Below are positions 26,248-34,470 of a stretch of DNA of 64,000 bases, piece after piece (positions within the stretch are counted from its first letter, which is position 1; each line of letters begins with the position of its first letter). This DNA is from Mycobacterium saskatchewanense (GTDB lineage: Bacteria; Actinomycetota; Actinomycetes; Mycobacteriales; Mycobacteriaceae): contig NZ_AP022573.1 of assembly GCF_010729105.1 (NCBI RefSeq), forward strand, positions 4,712,001 through 4,776,000, read 5' to 3'. The translations under genes and the position numbers were made by a program. The notes below the pieces were generated by a model. It was not told the DNA's origin and did no database searches. It was given only the letters and a program-made list of their open reading frames with translations.

Positions 26248-26966
26248 AGGAATCTCCGGTTGGCGGTATCGTCCGGCACCTCGATGCCGATCTTCTCCAG
26301 GAGCGGCCGAGTGTCGCCGATATACCGCCGCCGGAGCTCTTCGTTGTTCTCCTGGCGCAGTCCCCACTTCACATATGCGTCGGAGAAATCCGAGTCCGAT
26401 CGGCCGAACATGTCGAGAGCCGCCGGCCACCAGATCTTGACCTTCTCGTTGGCCTCCGCCAAGCCCTCCGGTGTGCTGCAGATACGGCGAAGGTTGTTCA
26501 TTCCGAAGGTTGCGTGAAACACTTCGTCTTTGTGCAGGCGGTCAGCTACGTTCAATAGCGGCTCATACGGAACCCCTTCCCAGGTCTCGCCGATATAGCA
26601 GCCCACCCGGTCGCCCACCCCGTTGAAGTAGGCGAGGTCGCAGAACGTCTCGATAGGGAGCTCGAAAAAGTACTGTTGGATCTCGCTGGTCACCGGGCCG
26701 ACACCAAGGCCTTCGAGAATCCGGGCGGTAATAGCGCCGTGCTCGACTTCTTGCTGCATGAGCTTGGCGTAGGTGACCTTGAGCTTCTCGTCCGGTATCA
26801 AGGTCATCCCCTTGACCCACAATTGATTCAGCAGGTTGGTGTAGTGCGGGTTGGTTGTGTTCTCCAGATGGTGGGTGAGCATCCGGATCAGAAGGGCACG
26901 CAACTCCTCCGGCATGTCGGGGTCGTTCTCGGCATAAACCTTCCCGTGGACAGCAGCAGCGGTCAT
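26244..26966 (-). CDS. PaaA/PaaC-like diiron oxygenase subunit
   Basis: This 240-residue ferritin-like helical protein resembles phenylacetyl-CoA epoxidase catalytic subunits. Diiron ligands are visible as EVEH (Glu73, His76) and KDEVFH (Glu148, His151) with intervening helices. A strong GAGGAGG precedes ATG 26966. It leads an operon with two unknown small genes and a reductase. That composition is unlike canonical paaABCDE, since no second PaaC-like subunit is present. The substrate may be a ring-containing acyl-CoA, consistent with the neighbouring beta-oxidation genes. Confidence 0.83.
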   Translation of the reverse strand: MTAAAVHGKVYAENDPDMPEELRALLIRMLTHHLENTTNPHYTNLLNQLWVKGMTLIPDEKLKVTYAKLMQQEVEHGAITARILEGLGVGPVTSEIQQYFFELPIETFCDLAYFNGVGDRVGCYIGETWEGVPYEPLLNVADRLHKDEVFHATFGMNNLRRICSTPEGLAEANEKVKIWWPAALDMFGRSDSDFSDAYVKWGLRQENNEELRRRYIGDTRPLLEKIGIEVPDDTANRRFL

Positions 26967-27034
26967 GAAGAGCCTCCTCGTCAAGGGAATCCACGCTATA
27001 CGGACATCAAACCGGAGGCGCCCAAATATGTCAA

Positions 27035-27046
27035 CCGACCAGTCGG
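27035..27046. promoter_or_regulatory. Palindromic operator candidate upstream of the oxygenase operon
   Basis: CCGACCAGTCGG is a perfect 12-bp palindrome, 69 bp upstream of the diiron oxygenase start and beside the AT-rich patch GAATTAAATTTC. This form is common for TetR-family operators, and a TetR gene lies 125 bp further on. It probably controls the nine-gene operon. Binding is inferred. Confidence 0.5.
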
Positions 27047-27170
27047 ACGAATTAAATTTCTCGTGAGGGGACTGCGGTAAGCGTCGCTTTTCGCGACCGA
27101 CAAGCCCCCCGAGAAAGCACGGCGCCCGCAAGCCATCCGGCGTTGTGGGAGCCCGGCGGACGCGCTGTCG

Positions 27171-27836
27171 CTATTTGGTGCTGGCGGCGTCGATGGTCAG
27201 CTTGCTCAGATCAACGGGGATATCCGAGCCGAGCACTAGACGCACGAAGTTTCGTGCAACTTCCCGCCAGTCGTCGATCCCGGGGCTGAACCACTTGTAG
27301 ATCCAGCTGGTTAACCCGAGGATCGCCTGCGCGCCGTACTTCGGGTCCACGCGGGCGATCACACCCTCTTTGGCGGCAAAATCAACGGCCTCGATGAAGT
27401 GGCGCGCGTACCGACGCTCCTTGGCGAGCATGTCGGCCTCGTATTCGGAGGACAGGCGTGGCCTGTTGCCGAAGAAGACCCCGAACAGGCTGGGCTCTTC
27501 GGCGACCAATTCGACCTGATGGGTGATCACGGCCGCAAGCCTTTCCCGGGGGTCGGGGAGCGTTGAGATCTGCTCGAGCCGCCGCAGCCCCCGACTGATG
27601 GCCCGGTCGAAGATGAGATACAGCAGGTGCGCCTTGGAATCGATGTAGTGGTACAGGCTGGCCTTACGAATATCCAGTTCGGCGGCGACGTCATCGAGTG
27701 AGGCGGCGTCATACCCGCGGATGTGGAACGCGTGAACTGCGGCGGCAATGATTGCCTCGCGTCGCTCCAGGTACTCCGGTGCCGGCTCCGTAAGCCGCGG
27801 ACGGCCACGTCGTCTTGGCGGAGTACCTGTTGACAT
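27171..27836 (-). CDS. TetR-family regulator (KstR2-like size)
   Basis: This 221-residue regulator begins MSTGTPPRRRGRPRLTEP. The helix-turn-helix spans about residues 28-72 and includes YDAASLDDVAAELDIRKASLYHYIDSK, a typical TetR pattern. The C-terminal helical domain should bind an inducer, probably an acyl-CoA intermediate. It lies between the oxygenase operon (same strand, downstream) and the MaoC/CoA-ligase/mce genes (opposite strand), so it is placed to control both. The long upstream open frame to 28256 has no family sequence and I leave it out. Confidence 0.85.
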   Translation of the reverse strand: MSTGTPPRRRGRPRLTEPAPEYLERREAIIAAAVHAFHIRGYDAASLDDVAAELDIRKASLYHYIDSKAHLLYLIFDRAISRGLRRLEQISTLPDPRERLAAVITHQVELVAEEPSLFGVFFGNRPRLSSEYEADMLAKERRYARHFIEAVDFAAKEGVIARVDPKYGAQAILGLTSWIYKWFSPGIDDWREVARNFVRLVLGSDIPVDLSKLTIDAASTK

Positions 27837-28134
27837 CGAGTGCTGTCCATGCCCTTTGAAGTCGCGTGTTGTATCTCGGCAGCAGGAGTAGCAGACCGGA
27901 TTTCTAGATGCTAATGGATCTTGACAACAGCTGCTCGGGATATATTCTACCTCACAGTCGATAGAAAAGGTGGGCGACCTCACGGTCGACAGAACCTTTC
28001 GGAGCTCGTGGCCTCCTGGGGTCATCCGGTTCTGGGAGGCCATGGATGGCGTGTGACAGGCCCTACACCGCCATCCTCCTGCGGCGGCGTGATTCCAGAA
28101 GAAAAGGTGTGATGTCAGCAAGAAAAGGAGCGCA
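27837..28134. promoter_or_regulatory. Divergent promoter region with a repeated CCTCACRGTCGAYAGAA motif
   Basis: CCTCACAGTCGATAGAA at 27950-27966 recurs as CCTCACGGTCGACAGAA at 27978-27994, a 28-bp period with two mismatches. The repeats lie between the TetR gene and the MaoC/CoA-ligase/mce operon, next to TATATTCTA at about 27941. They could be regulator sites for the rightward operon. AAGGAG at about 28126 is the ribosome site of the first gene. Confidence 0.45.
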
Positions 28135-28524
28135 ATGAACCTATCTACGAAGGGCGAGACTCTGATCGAGGTTCGCCAGCGGGTCGAACCGGTGAAGCTA
28201 GCTGAGGTGGCGGCCGCGATTGGTACCGAGAGCGCCGGTGAGACGGCGCGGCTCACGCTCTACTTCGGGCCCACTGTGGCCGGCGAACAGCTGTTGGTGG
28301 ATCGACTCGGTCTCGACCTGTCTCGCGCATTGCTTGCGGGCCAATCATACGAGTGGCAACGGCCGTTCGAGCCGCAGGAAACCGTCACAATCCGGGTTTT
28401 CATCGACGACGTGTACGAAAAAGGCAGCAACACGTTTGGGGTGGTCGCGACCGAAATCCGCGACGACTCGGGCGACTTGGTTCAGCAACAGCGCACCACT
28501 TTCATCGAGGCGACTGCCAAATGA
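28135..28524 (+). CDS. MaoC-like half-hydratase, N-terminal type (FAS1-type dehydratase domain)
   Basis: This 129-residue protein looks like the N-terminal hot-dog half of a split MaoC enoyl-CoA hydratase. It has RLTLYFGPTVAGEQLLVDRLGLDL, YEWQRPFEPQETV and FGVVATEIRDDSG. The catalytic HxxD is absent here and present in the next gene, as expected for a heteromeric hydratase pair (ChsH1/ChsH2 style). AAGGAG precedes the ATG. It overlaps the next gene by 4 nt (ATGA). Confidence 0.75.
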   Translation: MNLSTKGETLIEVRQRVEPVKLAEVAAAIGTESAGETARLTLYFGPTVAGEQLLVDRLGLDLSRALLAGQSYEWQRPFEPQETVTIRVFIDDVYEKGSNTFGVVATEIRDDSGDLVQQQRTTFIEATAK

Positions 28525-28868
28525 CTGAGCTTCAGCCCGCGAGCATCCCGGCTGTGACCCGGGTGCAAATCGCTCGCTACGCCGGCGCGGTCGGCGATTT
28601 CAACCCTATTCACGTCGATGAGGAGTTCGCCCGTGCGGCCGGCCTGCCCTCGGTGATCGCCCACGGGCCCCTGACTTTGACCTTGGTAATCGACGCCCTG
28701 ATCTCTCAGCTCGGCACCGGAACGCTGCGTCGGTTCGATGCCCGCCTGCGCGCACCCGTTTTACCGGGTGATGTCCTCACCGTGGTGCCGACGGGTGATG
28801 TCGTCGAAATACGTACAGGAGCAGGAAAAGTCGTCGCGACCGCCAATGTTGTCGTGGAGAATCCGTGA
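28521..28868 (+). CDS. MaoC-like half-hydratase, catalytic type
   Basis: This 115-residue hot-dog protein has the hydratase motif YAGAVGDFNPIHVDEEFARAAG with Asp and His of the R-hydratase site, then IAHGPLTLTLV. It is the catalytic partner for the previous gene. Together they should hydrate a bulky enoyl-CoA, as ChsH1-ChsH2 do for the cholesterol side chain in M. tuberculosis. It is coupled by 4-nt overlaps on both sides. Confidence 0.82.
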   Translation: MTELQPASIPAVTRVQIARYAGAVGDFNPIHVDEEFARAAGLPSVIAHGPLTLTLVIDALISQLGTGTLRRFDARLRAPVLPGDVLTVVPTGDVVEIRTGAGKVVATANVVVENP

Positions 28869-29656
28869 GCTACGAGTACCTGCTTGAGGAGGACGGCTCG
28901 GACGGCGTGCGGGTCCTGACACTCAACCGGCCCGACAAACTCAACGCCTGGAATACCCCGATGCGTCACGAGCTCCGCGACGCAGTCGAGCGTGCGGCGG
29001 CCGACCCGAATCTGCGGGTGCTGATCCTTGCCGGCGCTGGCCGCGCATTCTCCGCGGGCGAAGACGTCTCTGGCATGGAGGAGCTTGCCGTGATCGGCAC
29101 CCGTGGATTTCGCGCCGTGGCGCGCGGCATCCACGAAGTGTTCGACACCGTCGAAGCCATGGAAGTTCCCGTTATCGCCGCGATCGACGGCGTGGCCGCT
29201 GGTGGTGGCTTCGAACTGGCGTTGTCGTGCGACTTTCGGGTGATGACGGAGCGATCGCGGTTCGTGATGCCTGAGGCGAAAGTCGGCCTCATCCCGGGCT
29301 CGGGTGGATGCTCCCGCCTGGTCCGGCATGTTGGCCTCGGGAGGGCCAAGGAACTCGTCATGCTGGGCACCGCCTTATCGTCGCACCGTGCCCTCGAGTT
29401 GGGGTTGGCCACCGAAGTCGTGGGCGATGGGGAGGCGGTCCAGGCGGCTCGCAAACTCACCGACCGGTTATTGAGCTTGGCGCCGCTTGCTCTCGGCATG
29501 GCCAAGCTTGTCCTCAACACGTGCACCGATGTTGATGCCGAGACCGGTCGCCGCCTCGAGCGTTTGGGGCAGAGTGTCCTGAAGACCACCAGCGACCACC
29601 GTGAGGGAGCAGCGGCCTTCCTCGCCAAACGTCGCCCGCGTTGGGAGGCACGATGA
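28865..29656 (+). CDS. Enoyl-CoA hydratase/isomerase
   Basis: This 263-residue crotonase-family enzyme has AFSAGEDVSGMEEL and DGVAAGGGFELALSCDF for the oxyanion hole and MPEAKVGLIPGSGGCSRL with a Glu in the usual catalytic area. It starts at GTG 28865 inside the MaoC stop (GTGA) and ends overlapping the CoA ligase by 4 nt. It is a likely second hydratase or hydrolase-type crotonase for ring or side-chain breakdown. Confidence 0.88.
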   Translation: MSYEYLLEEDGSDGVRVLTLNRPDKLNAWNTPMRHELRDAVERAAADPNLRVLILAGAGRAFSAGEDVSGMEELAVIGTRGFRAVARGIHEVFDTVEAMEVPVIAAIDGVAAGGGFELALSCDFRVMTERSRFVMPEAKVGLIPGSGGCSRLVRHVGLGRAKELVMLGTALSSHRALELGLATEVVGDGEAVQAARKLTDRLLSLAPLALGMAKLVLNTCTDVDAETGRRLERLGQSVLKTTSDHREGAAAFLAKRRPRWEAR

Positions 29657-31017
29657 ACGCCCGGGACGATCGCTACTGGAACCGTGCTACCCAAACGGCA
29701 CCGCGCGAGGTGCTTGATCAGATGCATCTCAAACGGATTCAGCGCCTGGTTGCTCTGGCCTATGAACGCTCACCGCTGCATCGCCGCCTGTACGACGACG
29801 CGGGTATCGAGCCATCGGATATTCGCACCTGGGACGACTACTATCACCGACTGCCGTTCACCGACAAAGGTGACTATATGGTCGACCAGGAGCGACACGG
29901 CTACGGTGGCTTGGCGCTCGAGCAACGTGACTGGCAGCAGTATTTTCACACCAGCGGAACCACCGGTCGGTTCATGAACGAAGTCATGACCCACTACGAC
30001 ATGCACAAGGCGGGCTCCCAGTACTGCTATGGCCTGTGGGACTGCGGCATCCGGCGCACGGACTCGATGTTCTTCTGCTTCGACTTCGGGATGTGGATCG
30101 GGCTCTGGAGCTTCTATTGGGGTGCGCGCAACCTCGGGCTCACGATCATCTCCGGTGGCGGTCTGTCCGGCCGCGACCGGGTTCGCAAGATCATGGAATT
30201 GCGCCCCACCATCGTTTGCGGTACCCCGACCTACCTGCTGCACCTTGCCGATATCGCGCAGGCTGAGGGCATCGATATTCGCGAGGCGGGCGTGCAGATG
30301 CTCGCCGGCGGCGGCGAGGCCGGTTTCGCCATACCACTGACCCGCCGCAAGCTCGCCGAGGCGTGGGGAACCGACCGCATCTACGACGCCTACGGAGTCG
30401 GCGAGGCGCTGTTTATCGCCCAGTCGTGTCGGGAGTGGGCTGGTGGCGTGCACCTCATCGAGGACGTGTGTCACGCCTACGCCGCCGACCCCGACACGGG
30501 CGAGCCAATAAGCGACCCGGATGCCGTGGGGGAAAACGTCATCACCAGCTATACGCGCCTGGCTCAACCGTTTATCAAGTACCGCACACACGATCTGGTT
30601 CGTCTGGATCTCAATCCAGAGCACGGTTGCGGCTGGACCTGGGGCCATTATCGGGGAAGCGTCTTGGGCCGGACGGACTTCATGGTCACCATCCGCGGTG
30701 TCAACGTGTTTCCGACCGCCGTGGAGAACCTTATCGGCGAGATCGCTGGCTTTTCGGGCCATTACGAGCTGCACATCTCCCGCCGGGAGGGAATGGACCG
30801 AATGCTCATCAAGGTGGAGTCGGCGTTCGACGACGCCGACCGCGATTTCCTCAACCACCGACTAGCCGCCCATGTCTACACCCATCTGGGGGTGAACCTT
30901 GAGGTTGAGGTGCTCGCCCCCGGCACGTTGCCGCGCTATCAGCTGAAGACCAAGCGAATCTTCGACCACCGCGAGCCGGCTGACCGCCCCCAGATCACCT
31001 TCGGCGGGAAGGCATGA
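29653..31017 (+). CDS. PaaK-like acyl/aryl-CoA ligase (AMP-binding)
   Basis: This 454-residue protein is of the phenylacetate-CoA ligase type. YFHTSGTTGRFMNE is the phosphate-binding loop, YDAYGVGEALFIAQ the A5-like motif, and FIKYRTHDLVRLD with RTDFMVTIRGVNVFP the hinge and C-terminal lobe. ATG 29653 (MNARDDRYW) sits in an ATGA with the hydratase stop. It should activate the acid substrate as a CoA thioester, the entry step for the beta-oxidation genes here. Confidence 0.88.
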   Translation: MNARDDRYWNRATQTAPREVLDQMHLKRIQRLVALAYERSPLHRRLYDDAGIEPSDIRTWDDYYHRLPFTDKGDYMVDQERHGYGGLALEQRDWQQYFHTSGTTGRFMNEVMTHYDMHKAGSQYCYGLWDCGIRRTDSMFFCFDFGMWIGLWSFYWGARNLGLTIISGGGLSGRDRVRKIMELRPTIVCGTPTYLLHLADIAQAEGIDIREAGVQMLAGGGEAGFAIPLTRRKLAEAWGTDRIYDAYGVGEALFIAQSCREWAGGVHLIEDVCHAYAADPDTGEPISDPDAVGENVITSYTRLAQPFIKYRTHDLVRLDLNPEHGCGWTWGHYRGSVLGRTDFMVTIRGVNVFPTAVENLIGEIAGFSGHYELHISRREGMDRMLIKVESAFDDADRDFLNHRLAAHVYTHLGVNLEVEVLAPGTLPRYQLKTKRIFDHREPADRPQITFGGKA

Positions 31018-31220
31018 GCATACCCGTGCCCCAGCAGGCCACGAACGGCCAGCCCGAATCCCTGCACCGCCTGTTGAGCGTGCGTCGGGCGCTGCTAGCT
31101 GAAGAAGCCGACGCCCCATCACCGGCGGTGGCCCGCGCCCTCGAGATGGCGGATGTCTACCTGTTTCTCGCCCTCTCGTATCTGGGCTACACCGACCACC
31201 TGTTTCCGGAGGAGCGATGA
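31014..31220 (+). CDS. Small hypothetical protein coupled to the CoA ligase
   Basis: This 68-residue protein starts in an ATGA overlap with the ligase stop. It is helical, with ESLHRLLSVRRALLAEEADAP and ALEMADVYLFLALSYLGYTDHLF. I recognise no family. The coupling argues that it is translated. It ends 135 bp before yrbEA and may be an accessory of the ligase or of the operon. Confidence 0.6.
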   Translation: MSIPVPQQATNGQPESLHRLLSVRRALLAEEADAPSPAVARALEMADVYLFLALSYLGYTDHLFPEER

Positions 31221-31355
31221 CAAGCCTCGGTTTCTGGGGCTGCCAGGCCGTGAGAACCGACCGACGCTATCTGATGCCAGGTCGGCGCGTCTGCGCTGCC
31301 GCGACCGGCGCCGGTCCGAACAGGTCGCTACCGCATCTGGCAGAAAGGAGTTGCC

Positions 31356-32171
31356 TTGACTGCTACCAGGTCTCGTGTTGATTTGTCTAGCGTAGCTACG
31401 CTGACGCCGGTTCTTGCGCCCGCTAAGTTGGTGCAGGCGTTGGGCGGTTTCTTTGCGATGTCGCTGGACACGTTGGTGGCGCTGTTTCGGCCTCCGTTCG
31501 CCTGGCGTGAGTACATACTGCAAAGCTGGTTTGTGGCGCGAGTTTCAATTGTGCCGTCCCTGGCGTTAGTGCTGCCGTGGTCGGTGCTCATTATCTTCAC
31601 CCTCAACACTTTGTTGATGGACATCGGCGCCGCGGATTTCAGCGGGGCGGCCGCTTCGTTCGCCGTGGTGACCTCGATGGCGCCGGTGAGCAATGTAATG
31701 GTGATAGCCGGCGCGGGCGCCACCGCCATCTGCGCCGATCTGGGTGCGCGGGTGATTCGGGAGGAATTGGACGCGCTGCGGGTGATGGGAATCAACCCTA
31801 TCCAAACGTTAGTCGTGCCGCGGGTGCTGGCCGTGACCACGGTGTCTTTCTTGTTGGCCGGAGCGGTGACTGTGGTGGCTCTCACGGTCACCTTCGTATT
31901 CGCTGTGTTCGTCCAGCACGTTTCGCCCGGCGCCTTTGTGGACCACCTGACCTTGTTGATCGGTGTCCGCAACGTCGTGGTCTCCGTGTTCAAGACGACG
32001 ATATTCGGGCTCACGGGAGGCTTGATCGCCTGCTACAAGGGCGCCACGGTCGGCGGCGGCCCAGCCGGTGTCGGCAAAGCCGTCAACGAGACGGTGGTGT
32101 TCGCGTTCGTCGCGATGTTTGCGATTAACACCACCGTGGACGCGATCACTATCCCGCTAATGCTGGTGTGA
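31356..32171 (+). CDS. yrbEA: YrbEA/MlaE-like permease of the mce transporter
   Basis: This 271-residue integral membrane protein has several hydrophobic segments and the MlaE-type motif GATAICADLGARVIREELDALRVMGI. The C-terminal GATVGGGPAGVGKAVNETVV is also typical. The start is TTG 31356, six bases after AGAAAGGAG. With YrbEB it forms the permease of an ABC-type importer energised by an MceG ATPase encoded elsewhere (mkl in mycobacteria). Such systems import lipids and steroids. Confidence 0.92.
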   Translation: MTATRSRVDLSSVATLTPVLAPAKLVQALGGFFAMSLDTLVALFRPPFAWREYILQSWFVARVSIVPSLALVLPWSVLIIFTLNTLLMDIGAADFSGAAASFAVVTSMAPVSNVMVIAGAGATAICADLGARVIREELDALRVMGINPIQTLVVPRVLAVTTVSFLLAGAVTVVALTVTFVFAVFVQHVSPGAFVDHLTLLIGVRNVVVSVFKTTIFGLTGGLIACYKGATVGGGPAGVGKAVNETVVFAFVAMFAINTTVDAITIPLMLV

Positions 32172-33043
32172 GGCCTCCCATGGATTCAGCGCTGAGCGCC
32201 CAGGTGAGCAAACAGTTTCCGCGGCTGCGGCGCGCGACTAGCAGCCTAATCGCCGAATGGAATCGGATCGGAGCGCAGACGCGGTTTTATGCCACGGTGC
32301 TCGGTTCGGTTCCCGAGGCTCTCGTCCGCTACCGAACTGAATTGTTGCGGCTGCTCGCGGAAATGGGGATGGGTACAGGCGCGCTTGCGATTATCGGTGG
32401 GAGTGTCGGTGTCGTCGGCCTCATTGTCGCGGCCAACGGCATCCTCGTCGGGGTATTGGCATACCAAGAGCTCGGCAACATCGGTATCGATGCGATGACC
32501 GGATTAGCAGGATCGATACTCAACCTGAGGTTCATGGTCCCCGGCAGCTGTATCGTCGCCATCGCGACGACGATCGGTGCCGGCGCGACCGCCCGGCTGG
32601 GGGCGATGCGGATCAACGAGGAGATCGACGCGCTCGAGGTACTCGGGATTCGCAGCATCACCTACTTGGCGTCCACCCAAGTCATCGCCGCACTGGTCGC
32701 GGTGATCCCGGTGTACTGCTCGGCGACCGTGGTGTGCTTTCTCGCCTCCCGCATTACGACCACAGTGTTCTACGGTCAGGGCTCAGGTGTCTATGACCAT
32801 TACTTCAACACCTTTTTCTACCCCAGTAATGTGCTCTGGTCGTTCTTCATCACGCTTGCGATGACTCTGGTCATCATGGTGGTGCACACCTATTACGGGT
32901 ACACCGCAAGCGGCGGCCCGGCCGGGGTCGGTGAAGCCGTGGGCCGGTCGGTGCGTACCTCACTGGTGGCCGCGGTAGTAGGGCTCGCGATGATCAGTTT
33001 GGCAGCCTACGGTCAATCGGGGGGCTTCCATGTCGCGAGTTAG
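32168..33043 (+). CDS. yrbEB: YrbEB/MlaE-like permease of the mce transporter
   Basis: This 291-residue permease is homologous to the preceding one. It has GAGATARLGAMRINEEIDALEVLGI in the cytoplasmic loop and TASGGPAGVGEAVGRSVR near the C-terminus. GTG 32168 overlaps the yrbEA stop by 4 nt. ATG 32180 (MDSALSAQ) is an alternative. The gene overlaps mceA by 14 nt, so the operon is compact. Confidence 0.92.
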   Translation: MRPPMDSALSAQVSKQFPRLRRATSSLIAEWNRIGAQTRFYATVLGSVPEALVRYRTELLRLLAEMGMGTGALAIIGGSVGVVGLIVAANGILVGVLAYQELGNIGIDAMTGLAGSILNLRFMVPGSCIVAIATTIGAGATARLGAMRINEEIDALEVLGIRSITYLASTQVIAALVAVIPVYCSATVVCFLASRITTTVFYGQGSGVYDHYFNTFFYPSNVLWSFFITLAMTLVIMVVHTYYGYTASGGPAGVGEAVGRSVRTSLVAAVVGLAMISLAAYGQSGGFHVAS

Positions 33044-34436
33044 CGGCGTCAAAAACCGGGCCGGAGAACACCGCCTCCACGCCGCATGGTGGACGCTGAT
33101 CCTATTCACGGCGATCGGCGTGTTCGTGTACGCGACTGCTGCGGCCTTCACTGGTGAGTACACGCCCTACGTGCCGGTGATGCTGACATCGGATCGAGCT
33201 GGCCTCGTGCTGGAACCTAACGCCAAGGTCATGCTGCGTGGCGTCGAGGTCGGGCGGGTCGGCCAGATCGACGGCGGCGCGAACGGGGCAGCCTTGCGGC
33301 TGCAGATCGACCGCGATCAGATCCGCTACATCCCGGCCAACGCGGAAGCGGAGATCAAAGCCACCAGCATCTTCGGCGCCAAATTCGTTGAGCTGGTGTC
33401 CCCACCGGACCCCAGCCCAAAGCGGCTTGCCGCGGGCGCGGTGCTGCACTCGAGGAACGTCGCCACCGAGGTCAACACGGTCTTTGAGAATGTCGTCGAT
33501 CTGCTCAAGATGGTCGATCCGGTCAAGCTGAACGCGGTGCTGACCGCGGTGGCTGAGGGGGTGCGCGGACAAGGTCCACGGATCGGCGAGGCCACCACTG
33601 ATCTCAACCAAGTGCTAGAGGCTCTTAATGTGCGCAGCGGCACGCTCCGCCAAGATTGGCGGTCGTTGAAAGGCCTCGCGGACACCTTCGACCCAGCCGC
33701 AAGCGACATCGTGGCGATTCTGAACGCCGCCAGCACCACCAGCACCACCGTCGTGGACCATTCGGCCGCGCTGGATACCTTGCTACTCAACGCGATCGGG
33801 TTCACCAAGGCCGGGACCAACCTGCTCGCCACGAGTAGGGACAGTCTCGACGCATCGGTCAACACTCTCGAGCCCACGACCAACCTGCTGCTCAAGTACA
33901 ACCCCGAGTACACCTGCATGATGCAGGGCGCCACCTGGTTTCTCGACCACGGGGGCTATTCGGCGATGGGCGGCGCCGATGGCCGGTCGCTGATTTTCGA
34001 TTTCGGCTTGTCGTTTGGCGCCGACCCGTACATGTATCCCGACAACCTGCCCATTGTCGCGGCTAAGGGCGGACCCGACGGCAAGCCCGGGTGCGGGTCG
34101 CTGCCAGATGTCACCAAGAACTTCCCATCACGCAAGCTGATCATGAACGTCGGTTGGGGAACCGGTGTCGATGTCCGCCCAAATCCCGGCATCGGCCATC
34201 CCTGCTGGGCCGACTACTTCCCGGTGACCCGCGCTGTGCCGGAGCCGCCAAGCATCCGCCCGTGCATCCCCGGCCCGGCGCCGGGCCCCATTCCGTATCC
34301 CGGGGCGCCTCCGTACGGCGCACCGCTATACGGGCCGGGCGGGGTGCCGCTGTGGCCAGGAGTGCCGCCGGCCCAGCCCAGCGCGGCGTCGCCACAGCCC
34401 GGTCAGCCACCAGCCCCAGCGAGTCCTCAGCCTTGA
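33030..34436 (+). CDS. mceA: MceA substrate-binding protein
   Basis: This 468-residue Mce protein has an N-terminal membrane anchor (about residues 18-40), then the MCE domain with RAGLVLEPNAKVMLRGVEVGRVG and FGAKFVELV. A long helical region and a proline-rich tail follow after about residue 400 (PGPAPGPIPYPGAPPYGAP). Mce proteins form a hexameric channel across the periplasm that guides hydrophobic substrate to the YrbE permease. The proline tail is common in MceA/C. Confidence 0.92.
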   Translation: MSRVSGVKNRAGEHRLHAAWWTLILFTAIGVFVYATAAAFTGEYTPYVPVMLTSDRAGLVLEPNAKVMLRGVEVGRVGQIDGGANGAALRLQIDRDQIRYIPANAEAEIKATSIFGAKFVELVSPPDPSPKRLAAGAVLHSRNVATEVNTVFENVVDLLKMVDPVKLNAVLTAVAEGVRGQGPRIGEATTDLNQVLEALNVRSGTLRQDWRSLKGLADTFDPAASDIVAILNAASTTSTTVVDHSAALDTLLLNAIGFTKAGTNLLATSRDSLDASVNTLEPTTNLLLKYNPEYTCMMQGATWFLDHGGYSAMGGADGRSLIFDFGLSFGADPYMYPDNLPIVAAKGGPDGKPGCGSLPDVTKNFPSRKLIMNVGWGTGVDVRPNPGIGHPCWADYFPVTRAVPEPPSIRPCIPGPAPGPIPYPGAPPYGAPLYGPGGVPLWPGVPPAQPSAASPQPGQPPAPASPQP

Positions 34437-34470
34437 CCGCCGAAACTATCTCTAGGCAGGAGAACGACCC

